Assembly (NCBI GenBank): GCA_011525625.1
Contig: WYAX01000012.1
Span: 496,001 to 560,000, forward strand
DNA: 64,000 nt
Direction of reading: 5' to 3'
Origin: Nitrospira defluvii
GTDB taxonomy: Bacteria > Nitrospirota > Nitrospiria > Nitrospirales > Nitrospiraceae
Positions 8,222 to 16,556 of this stretch are shown in pieces (within the stretch, counting starts at the first letter, position 1; each line of letters starts with the position of its first letter). The notes beneath the pieces are model-generated. The model had not been told where the DNA came from and ran no database searches. It saw nothing but the letters and a program-made list of their open reading frames with translations. A program made the position numbers and the translations under genes.

Positions 8222-9165
8222 GTATGATGCAGCCGAAACTCAAATCAAAAGTTCGATGTACGGATGGTGAAGTCGGGGAAGTCAGTCGGGTCATCATGGA
8301 CCCGTTGTCCCACGACATCAGTCATATCGTCGTGGGTGGCGGTCCCGGAGCTGCTCCGGAGCGGCAGGTGCCTATGGGGCAGGTCCAGGCAGTGACGCAA
8401 GACGCCGTGTCGCTGCGCCTGAGCTTGGCCGAGTATGCGGCGCTCCCGTTGTTCAATCGCGACGAGTATGTGACCACCCACGAGGTGGAAATCGCTCACC
8501 TTGAGGAGCGTATCCACGTCACGCCGGGAGAAGTCTTGGTCCCGTTCCCTGAGCTGGAGCGAAGCGTCAAGCGCCGGACCTTCTTTGCCAACTTTACCCA
8601 TGCCATCGGCTTTCTGATCGGCTTTCCCTTGGCGTTCCCGGTCCTGCGCTATCTCATGAAGCCCATGTATTCCCCGTTCGACAACGAATGGCTCAAGATC
8701 GGAAATTCCGGGAAGATCAAGCAGGACGATGTCGGGGTTCAGTTCAAGTATAAGCGCAAGGTGAAAGAAGCGTACATGCCGGAACAGGAAATCGACAAGA
8801 ACGTCTGGGTCCTAAAGGCGACTCCGAAGGTCCTGGAGTCCATTTATCAGGGGAAGGATATGGAGTTCCGGGATTCGGCCGGCAAGCATATCTGGACGAA
8901 CAAGAAAGATGTCCCATTTGTCGCGTATTCAGGTAAATGTCCGCACTTGGGTTGCGGATTCAAATGGCGGACGCACAAAATACTCGGCCAGGTGTTTCTC
9001 TGTCCTTGTCACCTGAGCATCTATGATGCGGCAGGTAAAGTGCTCGATGGGCCGGCGCCGCGGCCACTCGACCCACTTCCGATTAAGGTTACGGCAACCG
9101 GTGACATCACCATTATCGATATGGAATTCAAGGCGGGCACCAAGGCCCAGGTTCGGATTGTCTAA
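8218..9165 (+). CDS. Rieske iron-sulfur protein with N-terminal PRC-barrel-like extension
   Basis: The C-terminal 150 residues hold the [2Fe-2S] Rieske motifs CPHLGC and CPCH, here with an unusually long insertion before them. One membrane-spanning stretch (AIGFLIGFPLAFPVLRYL) lies near residues 130-148. Ahead of it, residues 5-100 resemble a PRC-barrel: KLKSKVRCTDGEVGEVSRVI, then DISHIVVGGG, PMGQVQAVTQDAVSLRL. That domain is not part of ordinary Rieske subunits. The start is GTG in the overlap with the upstream cytochrome; an in-frame ATG lies 6 bases on. The protein passes electrons from quinol at cytochrome b to cytochrome c. Confidence 0.85.
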   Translation: MSMMQPKLKSKVRCTDGEVGEVSRVIMDPLSHDISHIVVGGGPGAAPERQVPMGQVQAVTQDAVSLRLSLAEYAALPLFNRDEYVTTHEVEIAHLEERIHVTPGEVLVPFPELERSVKRRTFFANFTHAIGFLIGFPLAFPVLRYLMKPMYSPFDNEWLKIGNSGKIKQDDVGVQFKYKRKVKEAYMPEQEIDKNVWVLKATPKVLESIYQGKDMEFRDSAGKHIWTNKKDVPFVAYSGKCPHLGCGFKWRTHKILGQVFLCPCHLSIYDAAGKVLDGPAPRPLDPLPIKVTATGDITIIDMEFKAGTKAQVRIV

Positions 9166-10280
9166 TGGATACGACTACGCAGCCGACGACCACGCAGCCC
9201 TCAGCCATTGAAAAAGTCTTTGCCTTTGTCGACGAGCGCGTCGGGCTAAAGACGTTGCAGGCCAAAATGCTCAATGAGCCCGTCCCTGGCGGGTCACGAT
9301 GGGCGTATGTCTTTGGCTCTGTATTGCTCTTCATCTTCATTATGCAGGCGGTGACCGGCATTCTGTTGATGTTTTATTACGTGCCGACCGCCGACCACGC
9401 GTATGCCAGCACCCAATACATCATTCATACGGTCGACTATGGATGGTTTTTGCTGAGTTATCACTTCTGGGGCTCAACGGCGATGGTGGTATGCGTGTTT
9501 GCGCATATGTCCCAAGTCTTCCTCTGGGGGGCGTACAAAAAACCGCGTGAGCTGATCTGGTTGGTTGGTTTGGCTCTCTTCGGCATCGTCATGGGCTTCG
9601 GGTTCACCGGATATCTGCTTCCCTGGGACCAGCGGGCCTATTGGGCCACGACGGTCGGCGTGGAAATCATGGATAAAACGCCGCTCCTCGGCGACTTCAT
9701 GGCTCGTTTCCTCAAAGGCGGCGCCACACCCGGGCAGATGACATTGAGCCGGTTCTTTGTCATCCACGTCATGGTCTTGCCGGCTGCGTTGATGGGATTG
9801 GCCGGTCTCCATCTCTTTCTGTTCCGCAAGGCCGGACCGGCTGGTCCGTTCCGTGGAAGCGTGGAAGAAATCAAGGCCAAGACTGATTACTTCTTCCCGC
9901 GTCAGATTTGGAAAGACATTGTCGGCATGGTTGCCGTCTTCTTGTGCATCTGCAGCCTGGCATTCTGGGAGCCGATTGTGCTGCTGGAAGAAGCGACACC
10001 CGATCCGGGCGATTATCATCCAGAGCCGGAATGGTACTTCCTCTTTCTCTTTCAGCTGTTGCGTCTCAAGGTGTTCGCCGGAGAGTTTGGTCAGTTTCTT
10101 GGCGCCATCGCGCTCCCCGGTGCCTTTATGGCGCTTCTAGCGGCGTTGCCATTCATTGACCGTGACCCAGAGCGCAACATCTTTAAACGGCCGATCGCCT
10201 TGATCAGCTGGATCGTGGTCATGGCGAGCATTTTGATTTTCACCGTGGCGGCAATCATCAACCGCGAATTTTTGGAATAG
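9165..10280 (+). CDS. Cytochrome b of a bc-type complex
   Basis: A polytopic protein of 371 aa with the two pairs of haem b ligands: histidines in the LLSYHFWGSTAMVVCVFAH stretch and in RFFVIHVMVLPAALMGLAG followed by LH. The quinol-site motif PEWY occurs in DYHPEPEWYFLFLF. The length and the single-chain N- plus C-terminal arrangement lie between b6/subunit IV and full-length cytochrome b. The start overlaps the Rieske stop (TAATG). With the Rieske protein and the c-type cytochromes it forms complex III of this organism. Confidence 0.9.
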   Translation: MDTTTQPTTTQPSAIEKVFAFVDERVGLKTLQAKMLNEPVPGGSRWAYVFGSVLLFIFIMQAVTGILLMFYYVPTADHAYASTQYIIHTVDYGWFLLSYHFWGSTAMVVCVFAHMSQVFLWGAYKKPRELIWLVGLALFGIVMGFGFTGYLLPWDQRAYWATTVGVEIMDKTPLLGDFMARFLKGGATPGQMTLSRFFVIHVMVLPAALMGLAGLHLFLFRKAGPAGPFRGSVEEIKAKTDYFFPRQIWKDIVGMVAVFLCICSLAFWEPIVLLEEATPDPGDYHPEPEWYFLFLFQLLRLKVFAGEFGQFLGAIALPGAFMALLAALPFIDRDPERNIFKRPIALISWIVVMASILIFTVAAIINREFLE

Positions 10281-10298
10281 GCGGAGGGTCTTGGGCAC

Positions 10299-11318
10299 AT
10301 GACTGGTCGAGAGACGATGTCGTCATTCAAATTGGGGCTGAGTATTCTCTGGGCCGCCTCCTGGACCTCCTTGCCGATCAAGATGGCATTCGCCATGTTA
10401 TTCATGGCGATGGGGACGATCCATCTGGAGACTAAGCTCGGGATTACCTTCCTGATGCTGCTGATCAGTCCGGTCAGCGTCTTCGCGTTTTTTCTGATTA
10501 CGCTCTTCACCGGATTTCATTTCGGCGAAGGCACCGGTCTTCCCCTCCTGTTCCTTGTTTCAATTCCCATTGATATCTGGGCAATCGGGTTGGTCGCACG
10601 CACGGTGTTTCTCGAACGCCTGCGGTTGGAGCCACCGGATTCGCTCGGTATCAGCCTGTGGGTACGCTTCGCCCTGGCTGGAGCCCTCTATCTTCCTCTA
10701 CTGTGGGTGATAGAAAGCGGCGCGACGGATCTTGCCCAGTCCATCACCAAGTCAATCTTAGACCTCGATATGCTGAAGGGTCTTCCGGTTGCCGAACGGA
10801 TCGGTTTGGAGTTTACGGCGTGGGGTAGCGCTTCCCTACTGGTCTTGTTGGCCCTCACCTACATCGGCCTTATCATTCTGGGAAAACTTGTTGAGGGCCG
10901 GGCGGCAAGCGCACAACCGGCCTCCGATACCTATCAAGCCTTGATCTGGCGCTGGGATATGTTTCGTGTGCCCACAGACCAAAGTCTCATGCTGACGGCA
11001 TTCACTGCCGCCGGTGCCGTCATGAGCGTGCTGTTCTGGATGGTCCTGCCAGTGTCGACTCCCCATCCGCATGAATGTTGTAAGCCTGAAGCTGTCGCCC
11101 CCGCGCCTCCATTCGACCCACAGAAATCCCTGACCAAAGGTGAGAAGGCCTTTAAGGACGCCGAGGTGAAGATCGCCGCGCTGGAGCAGAAGACTGCGGA
11201 AGACGAGAAGGACAAGCAAAAAGGCGGAAAAGAAAAAGCCAGTGTCAAAGATGGAGCGACGAAACACGAGGCGAAGGCTCCGCAGCCAGCGGCCGCAAAA
11301 CCGGCGGGAAGCAAGTGA
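10299..11318 (+). CDS. Multi-spanning membrane protein with charged C-terminal tail
   Basis: About six hydrophobic helices are visible (for example ITFLMLLISPVSVFAFFLI, FALAGALYLPLLWVI, SASLLVLLALTYIGLIIL). They are followed by a roughly 75-residue tail rich in Lys, Glu and Ala (KALEQKTAEDEKDKQKGGK region). No haem-binding motif is seen. It is embedded in the respiratory operon between cytochrome b and the second bd-like protein, so a structural or assembly role in that complex is likely. I do not recognise the family. GGAGG lies 12 bases before the chosen ATG; a second in-frame ATG is 18 bases further on. Confidence 0.7.
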   Translation: MTGRETMSSFKLGLSILWAASWTSLPIKMAFAMLFMAMGTIHLETKLGITFLMLLISPVSVFAFFLITLFTGFHFGEGTGLPLLFLVSIPIDIWAIGLVARTVFLERLRLEPPDSLGISLWVRFALAGALYLPLLWVIESGATDLAQSITKSILDLDMLKGLPVAERIGLEFTAWGSASLLVLLALTYIGLIILGKLVEGRAASAQPASDTYQALIWRWDMFRVPTDQSLMLTAFTAAGAVMSVLFWMVLPVSTPHPHECCKPEAVAPAPPFDPQKSLTKGEKAFKDAEVKIAALEQKTAEDEKDKQKGGKEKASVKDGATKHEAKAPQPAAAKPAGSK

Positions 11319-11346
11319 CATCATGGCGAACGACGAGGTGAGAACA

Positions 11347-13227
11347 ATGAGAACCCAAGGGCGGACTATCGAAAATCAGGTGCGCCACAAGGCGGGGAAT
11401 ATCGCAATGCTGGCCGGATGCGCCGCTGTGCTCGGCTGGATGGGGGTGCCGGACCTGGTGATGGCTCAGGATGTGGCTGCCCAAGCACCGACCGCCTATC
11501 GGGACATTCCCTATGTCGGAAGTCGGAACCTGGTGTGGATCATCGCGCAGCTACATCTTCTTCTTGCGGGATTTGTGCTTGGTGTGCCGATTTTCGCCTG
11601 GTTATGTGAAGTCGTCGGCTGGAAGTCCGGTGAGAAGCGTTACGATAAGTTGGCCAAGGAGTTCACCAAACTGCTCACGTCGTCGTACGCTACCACCGCT
11701 TTGTTCGGGGGCATTCTTCTGTTCCTTTTGATCGGCTTCTATCCGAAACTGATGGCCTATTTGACGGATATCTTCTTCCCTTCATTCCTCGTCTATTGCG
11801 GACTCTTCCTCGTAGAAACCGCCACGTTGTACCTCTACTGGTACGGCTGGGATGCCATGTCCGAAGGCAATGGGAAGAAATTCCACATTTTCTTGGGCTT
11901 TATGCTGAACGTGTTTGCCTTTTTCATCATGATCGTTCCCAACTCCTGGGCGACTTTTCAGGCGAGCCCGGTCGTCATTGCAGAAGGGACGGATTTTGAA
12001 CGGGCCTGGGCTGCGACCTGGAATCCTACCTGGTGGCCGGTGAACATTCACCGCATCATCGCGAACGTGGTGCTAGGGGGCTACATCTGCGGAGCCTACG
12101 CAGGTATTCGTTACTTGTCGGCCAAGAGCGCGGAAGAACGCTATCACTACGATTGGATGGGCTACGTCGGGAACTTCATCGGTGTGTTCGGTCTGTTGCC
12201 GCTCCCCTTCGCAGGGTATTGGTTGATGCGCGAAATTTACCAGTACAACCAACAGATGGGCATCACCCTCATGGGCGGGTTTCTTTCGTGGTTGTTTATC
12301 CTGCAAGCCATGTTGATCGGCGTGCTCTTCCTTGGATCCAATTACTATTTTTGGATGGGTATCACGCATCGAATACCAGGGTCGGAGTCGCAGTATCGAA
12401 AACCGATTATGGCGATGCTGATTATCCTGTTGATGTGTCTTGCCGTCTGGATGACGCCCCACTCCTTGGTCGCCAGCCTGGAAGAAGCCCAGAAAATGGG
12501 CGGGACGCACCATCCTCTTCTCGGCGTTTTCGGCGTCATGTCGGCCAAGATGACGGTGTCGAATCTCATGGTGCTCGTTACCTTTATGAGCTTCATCATG
12601 TACTGGCGCGCCGGGAAAGAAGACACCGCAGGGTGGGCCAAAGTGGCAAAGTCTGTGATGGGTGCCGTGTTGGTCCTCGCCGGACTTGCCGTGATCGTGC
12701 TTGGTGTGTGGGGCTACTTCGTCCCCGCCATTATTCGCATCAACTACTTCTCGACGTCTCAGGTCGCCATCGTCATTTTCGTGATGTTGACCATCACTCC
12801 GCTGACGGCGTTGCTCCTGAAAAGTGCCAAGACGACCACCGAAATGGTGTGGGGGCGCATGCCGCCACGGGCGGGCTATTCACTGGTGTTGAATGCGGTT
12901 ATGGTCATCCTGTTGATGACTCTGATGGGGTATGCCCGTTCCTCATCCCGAGTCCACTGGCACGTCTACGGTGTCATGCGCGATTCTTCTCAGTACGCCT
13001 TCTCTCCTGCGCTCGGCTATGCCGCCGCGCTGATGGCGCTGAACACGTTCCTCTTCTGCTTACTTGTGGCCTTCATTTTTTGGGTCGCTACCATGGGCGA
13101 CAAGGCCAAGGCTGCCGCGAGCGCCAAGAGTTCCACCGAACCCGGTGGGATACCGGCCATGGCGGGAGGCTCGCCGGTGTTGGACGGTCCTGCCACCGAC
13201 GGCAATGAAGGGCAGCGTCAGGTTTGA
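11347..13227 (+). CDS. Cytochrome bd-like (CydA-like) membrane oxidase subunit, copy 2
   Basis: Paralogue of the protein starting at 5671, with the same YVGSRNLVWIIAQLHLLLAG opening and NIHRIIANVVLGG block. Ligand candidates are H70 and H235. A signal-peptide-like N-terminus (ends VMAQ) precedes the first helix. The ATG at 11347 is chosen because GAGGTGA lies five bases upstream; in-frame ATGs at 11323 and 11242 are possible but weaker. The C-terminus is longer than in copy 1 and ends in a low-complexity Ala/Gly/Pro tail. No GRQPW Q-loop motif is present. Two bd-like chains in one operon could form a heterodimer in place of CydA/CydB; that is inference. Confidence 0.75.
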   Translation: MRTQGRTIENQVRHKAGNIAMLAGCAAVLGWMGVPDLVMAQDVAAQAPTAYRDIPYVGSRNLVWIIAQLHLLLAGFVLGVPIFAWLCEVVGWKSGEKRYDKLAKEFTKLLTSSYATTALFGGILLFLLIGFYPKLMAYLTDIFFPSFLVYCGLFLVETATLYLYWYGWDAMSEGNGKKFHIFLGFMLNVFAFFIMIVPNSWATFQASPVVIAEGTDFERAWAATWNPTWWPVNIHRIIANVVLGGYICGAYAGIRYLSAKSAEERYHYDWMGYVGNFIGVFGLLPLPFAGYWLMREIYQYNQQMGITLMGGFLSWLFILQAMLIGVLFLGSNYYFWMGITHRIPGSESQYRKPIMAMLIILLMCLAVWMTPHSLVASLEEAQKMGGTHHPLLGVFGVMSAKMTVSNLMVLVTFMSFIMYWRAGKEDTAGWAKVAKSVMGAVLVLAGLAVIVLGVWGYFVPAIIRINYFSTSQVAIVIFVMLTITPLTALLLKSAKTTTEMVWGRMPPRAGYSLVLNAVMVILLMTLMGYARSSSRVHWHVYGVMRDSSQYAFSPALGYAAALMALNTFLFCLLVAFIFWVATMGDKAKAAASAKSSTEPGGIPAMAGGSPVLDGPATDGNEGQRQV

Positions 13228-13292
13228 ATGTGCCGAGCCTCCTCTTCAGATACGCAGAGGAAGCCGTGATCATTATCCTTTGTTGAGGACTT

Positions 13293-13913
13293 ATGAGCGA
13301 AGTTGTCAAACTGCAGCTAATCGGTCTGTGTGTAGTCGGACTCGGGGTTGTGATTCTGCTCTTCATCAAGAGCCAATTCCTACGGGTCATCGGCTTTGTC
13401 GCGATTGTCCTCGGCCTATTTTCACTCGTTGCTTTGGCGGTCCCGCAGATGGCCTCGTTGCCGCCGGCCGAAGAGAGTATCAATATCGCCGACATCAAGA
13501 CTCCGACGGACATGGCTTCCATCGGACAGAAGATCTTCTTTAGCAAGGGGCAATGTGCGCTCTGCCATTCAATTGGCCCGAGCGAATCGGCCCGTTGTCC
13601 TGATCTTAAAGGTATCGGCGCGAAGCTCTCCCGTGAATTCATCTTCGAAAGCCTGACGGAACCCCAGGCGTACCTGTATTTGGATTATCGCCATGAAGGA
13701 GTGCCGAAGGAGTATCCGGCCAGGATGCCGTACATCAATAAGAACCCGATTGGCCTATCGAAGAACGAAATTCTCTCGGTCATCGCGTTCCTACAGCAAA
13801 TGAGCGGTGAGCCGATCAGCGTGAACCCTTCCGAGCTGGATCTACCGCGCCCCAGCGCGGCACCGGTGAAGGCTGCGGATGCCGGTACGGTCGCAGTGGC
13901 CCAGGCACGATAA
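13293..13913 (+). CDS. Membrane-anchored monohaem cytochrome c
   Basis: Two N-terminal helices (LIGLCVVGLGVVILLFI and VIGFVAIVLGLFSLVALAV) place the rest in the periplasm. One haem c site, CALCH, lies near residue 88, followed by a class I-like fold with PARMPYINKNPIGLS supplying the likely axial Met. The C-terminus is an Ala/Val-rich tail. AGGACTT lies just before the start. It belongs to the same run of co-directional genes as the bc complex. Confidence 0.78.
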   Translation: MSEVVKLQLIGLCVVGLGVVILLFIKSQFLRVIGFVAIVLGLFSLVALAVPQMASLPPAEESINIADIKTPTDMASIGQKIFFSKGQCALCHSIGPSESARCPDLKGIGAKLSREFIFESLTEPQAYLYLDYRHEGVPKEYPARMPYINKNPIGLSKNEILSVIAFLQQMSGEPISVNPSELDLPRPSAAPVKAADAGTVAVAQAR

Positions 13914-13943
13914 GTTATTGTCGGCGAAGTAGAGGAGGATGGT

Positions 13944-14669
13944 ATGGGAGGCGTACTTATCAGACCCATCATTCTGACGGTCTGTATCTATCTGTTCTTG
14001 AAATTTATCGTTCCGGTCTTGCCGCATAGCGCGCCGCTGCCGTCTAGCTTGATTTTTCTCTACCTGATGCTGGTGATGTCAGGTGCGGTGCTCTTTGCCA
14101 CCTTGAGCGGCGAATCGAAAGATGCGTTTTTTCAGCCCATCTTGCGCTTTTTAACCGGAGAAAGCGGGGGCGCGTTGAGTAGCGCGCGCTATCTCGTGCT
14201 GGCCCTCTTTCCCATTCTCGTCGGATGGCAGACTTACGGGAGTACGGCTTCCAGCGATGCGCCTCCCGGTGAAAATCGCACGATTCACCCTGCTCCTCCC
14301 GGCGAATACACCGGACTCTCGAACCCGGTACCGAAGACGCCGGAAAATATTATGTATGGCAAAGGCTTGTACGCGTCGCGTTGCGCCCCTTGCCACGGCA
14401 ACTTTGATGGCAAGGGTTTCGCGGCCGCGGGATTTACGCCACCGCCCGCCAATTTTAAGGACCCGACAACCATTGCCATGCTGCAGGAAAGCTATCTGTT
14501 CTGGCGCATCAAGAAGGGAGGCGTCGGCCTTCCTGTCGAAGGGATGCCATGGAAAACGGCGATGCCGCGATGGGAACTGGAAATGTCCGACGAGGACATC
14601 TGGAAAGTGATTATGGGCGAATATGACGGAGCCGGACAGAAACCGAGAACCTGGGATGAGTCCGAGTAA
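13944..14669 (+). CDS. Membrane-anchored monohaem cytochrome c
   Basis: Three hydrophobic segments occupy the first 95 residues (IILTVCIYLFLKFIVPVL; LIFLYLMLVMSGAVLFATL; YLVLALFPILVGWQTY). A periplasmic cytochrome domain follows, with CAPCH near residue 147 and a GMPWKTAMPRWELEM segment for the distal Met. AGAGGAGG precedes the ATG. The fold of the haem domain is similar to that of the lipoprotein cytochrome at the head of the operon (both have VxFWRI-like and KxxMPWK segments), which suggests they arose from a common module. Confidence 0.78.
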   Translation: MGGVLIRPIILTVCIYLFLKFIVPVLPHSAPLPSSLIFLYLMLVMSGAVLFATLSGESKDAFFQPILRFLTGESGGALSSARYLVLALFPILVGWQTYGSTASSDAPPGENRTIHPAPPGEYTGLSNPVPKTPENIMYGKGLYASRCAPCHGNFDGKGFAAAGFTPPPANFKDPTTIAMLQESYLFWRIKKGGVGLPVEGMPWKTAMPRWELEMSDEDIWKVIMGEYDGAGQKPRTWDESE

Positions 14670-14711
14670 TTTCTCCGATCAGAGATTGCGGAGTAATTTT
14701 AAGGGGAACGT

Positions 14712-15545
14712 ATGGCACGAGTGAGGAGAGTAGGAAAGAGATGGTGGGTTGGAGCCGTCGGCCTTCTAGCGCTGTGCGTGGCGGCGGAAGTGCAGCCCGC
14801 CTATAGTCAGCAAAGCGTCGCGGTGCGCGCGGGACTTGTGAAGGGGCCCCTTCCGGCCGACGATCCCACGGCCGCGGCATGGGCTACTGCCTCCGTGTCC
14901 GAATTCCCCATGTCTCCTCAAGTCCACTGGCCGGTTCGGATCACGGAAGTGACCGCGAAAAGTGTGAAGGTCCGTGGCCTCCACGATGGCACCACCGTCG
15001 CCATTATGCTGGAATATTCGGATCCCTCTGAAGATCCCGATGATGCGGCCGCCTTGGAGTTTATGGTCGGAGATACCAAGGCGCACTTCGCGCACGGTCA
15101 GCCTATGGCGCAGGTCGAGGGCGGGCCGGTCAATATTTGGTACTGGAAAAATAAAGACGGGAAAGGCTCGGACCTGGGTGCGAAAGGATTCGGCACGCTC
15201 AAGCCGCACAGTCATCAGGATGTGAAGGCCAAGGGGGTCTATCAGGCCGGTGTGTGGAAGGTCGTGTTTTCGCGTCCATTGAACACGGAGCATGTTGCAG
15301 AGGATACCCAATTCAAGCCCGGGGAATTCGGCAGCATCGCCTTCGCTGTCTGGGACGGCAAAAAAATGGAGAGCGGCCAGCCGAAAGAAAAGGGCTCTGA
15401 AAAAGCGATCTCATCCTGGTGGTATTTCCGTGCCGATGCACCACCGGACTATTCGCCGTACATGTACGCATTACTCGCGGTGGGCCTCGCGCTGGGATTC
15501 GAGATGGCTCTCGTGAGACGTTTAAAGAAAGGGTCGGGAGCATGA
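14712..15545 (+). CDS. Ethylbenzene-dehydrogenase/NXR gamma-like haem b binding protein
   Basis: A signal peptide (cleavage near PAYSQ) is followed by a beta-rich domain with the features of the gamma subunits of ethylbenzene dehydrogenase and related DMSO-reductase-family enzymes: VHWPVRITEVTAKSVKVRGL, HDGTTVAIMLEYSDPSEDPD, VNIWYWKN, GVYQAGVWKVVFSRPLNT. A C-terminal membrane helix (YMYALLAVGLALGFEMALV) anchors it. In Nitrospira a protein of this family is proposed as NxrC, the haem b subunit that carries electrons from nitrite oxidation. No NxrA or NxrB lies in the window, so it may instead serve the bc/bd-like complex directly. The substrate partner is unknown. Confidence 0.75.
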   Translation: MARVRRVGKRWWVGAVGLLALCVAAEVQPAYSQQSVAVRAGLVKGPLPADDPTAAAWATASVSEFPMSPQVHWPVRITEVTAKSVKVRGLHDGTTVAIMLEYSDPSEDPDDAAALEFMVGDTKAHFAHGQPMAQVEGGPVNIWYWKNKDGKGSDLGAKGFGTLKPHSHQDVKAKGVYQAGVWKVVFSRPLNTEHVAEDTQFKPGEFGSIAFAVWDGKKMESGQPKEKGSEKAISSWWYFRADAPPDYSPYMYALLAVGLALGFEMALVRRLKKGSGA

Positions 15546-16555
15546 GGGCGTGGCGAAGAATACGCGTCTTTGGAGCGGTCGTCGGGGTAGTGGGACTCTC
15601 GGGCCTCATCGGTGCCGGTTGTTCGATGATGCAGAGTGAGCAGGCTGCCAAGGGCAAAAAGCTCTACGCGCACTACTGCATGCACTGTCACGGCGAAACG
15701 GGGAAGCAGAACGAGGGCTTCAACTGGTCCTCAATGTCCGACCCGAAGCCGAAAGACCTCTCGAACAAGTCGGAAATGGGTACCTTCAAGGACGAAGATA
15801 TCTTCAATACCATTTCTCGCGACATGAAGGACACGAGCCCGAACGGCGACAAGATCGGTGACGACGAGTTCGCCGTCCCGACCATGCCGACCTTCAAGTA
15901 CACGTTGTCAGAGGAAGAGATTTGGGGCATCGTCGGATACGTGCGCTCCTTACACGGCAAAAAATTGGAATTCAACGTGGAAGGCCGCAAGAAAGAACTC
16001 CAAGAAGCCAAGCAGTCTGCCGAGCAAAAATATCAGGAGGCAGAACGTTTGGAGCAGGAAGCCGAAAAGAAAGCCAACGACGAGGCCGAAAAGAAAGGCG
16101 TGGAAGTCGACGACAACGCCTATGCCAAGGAAGTTCAGGCCATGGGCCAGGCGAAGAAGGAACTCGATCAGGCTACCGCGGCCCTCGCGAACTTCACCAC
16201 GAGACCAGGGAAGGGCGTCAACATTGCGCGTCCTGATCTCAACATGAAGCCGGATGTGGCCGCCAAAATGACGGAGATCGGAAAGCAGCTCTACGTGACC
16301 AAGTACGGCTGTAACGGATGCCATAAGATCGGGGAAGATGGTGGAAAGGTCGGTCCCGCGCTGGATCGGGCGGGCTACCGACTCAATCCGACCTGGGTGT
16401 ATCGGTGGCTACGAAATCCGCAGGCGATGAAACCCGATACCCGCATGCCGAGCCTGGGCCTCAATGATGCCGATGCCAAGGCGGTCGCCCTGTATCTCAA
16501 GACTCTTCGCGCGCCAAAGCCGGATAAGCCGTTGGGCAAGGTCAGCGAGGAATAG
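15542..16555 (+). CDS. Dihaem c-type cytochrome lipoprotein
   Basis: The ATG overlaps the preceding stop (ATGA), a better choice than an upstream start because a lipoprotein signal then begins correctly: GLSGLIGAGC lipobox. Two haem c motifs are visible: CMHCH near residue 43 and CNGCH near residue 258. Between them lies a long Glu/Lys/Ala-rich helix-forming stretch (residues about 140-215), presumably a coiled coil that spaces the two haem domains. It is the last gene of the respiratory operon. It should accept electrons in the periplasm and could bridge distant partners. Confidence 0.82.
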   Translation: MRAWRRIRVFGAVVGVVGLSGLIGAGCSMMQSEQAAKGKKLYAHYCMHCHGETGKQNEGFNWSSMSDPKPKDLSNKSEMGTFKDEDIFNTISRDMKDTSPNGDKIGDDEFAVPTMPTFKYTLSEEEIWGIVGYVRSLHGKKLEFNVEGRKKELQEAKQSAEQKYQEAERLEQEAEKKANDEAEKKGVEVDDNAYAKEVQAMGQAKKELDQATAALANFTTRPGKGVNIARPDLNMKPDVAAKMTEIGKQLYVTKYGCNGCHKIGEDGGKVGPALDRAGYRLNPTWVYRWLRNPQAMKPDTRMPSLGLNDADAKAVALYLKTLRAPKPDKPLGKVSEE

Positions 16556-16556
16556 G

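Noticed and set aside
12033-13208. Open frame of 391 codons within the second bd-like gene, other frame
   Set aside because: It overlaps a strongly supported membrane protein, has Arg/His-rich shadow composition and no motifs.
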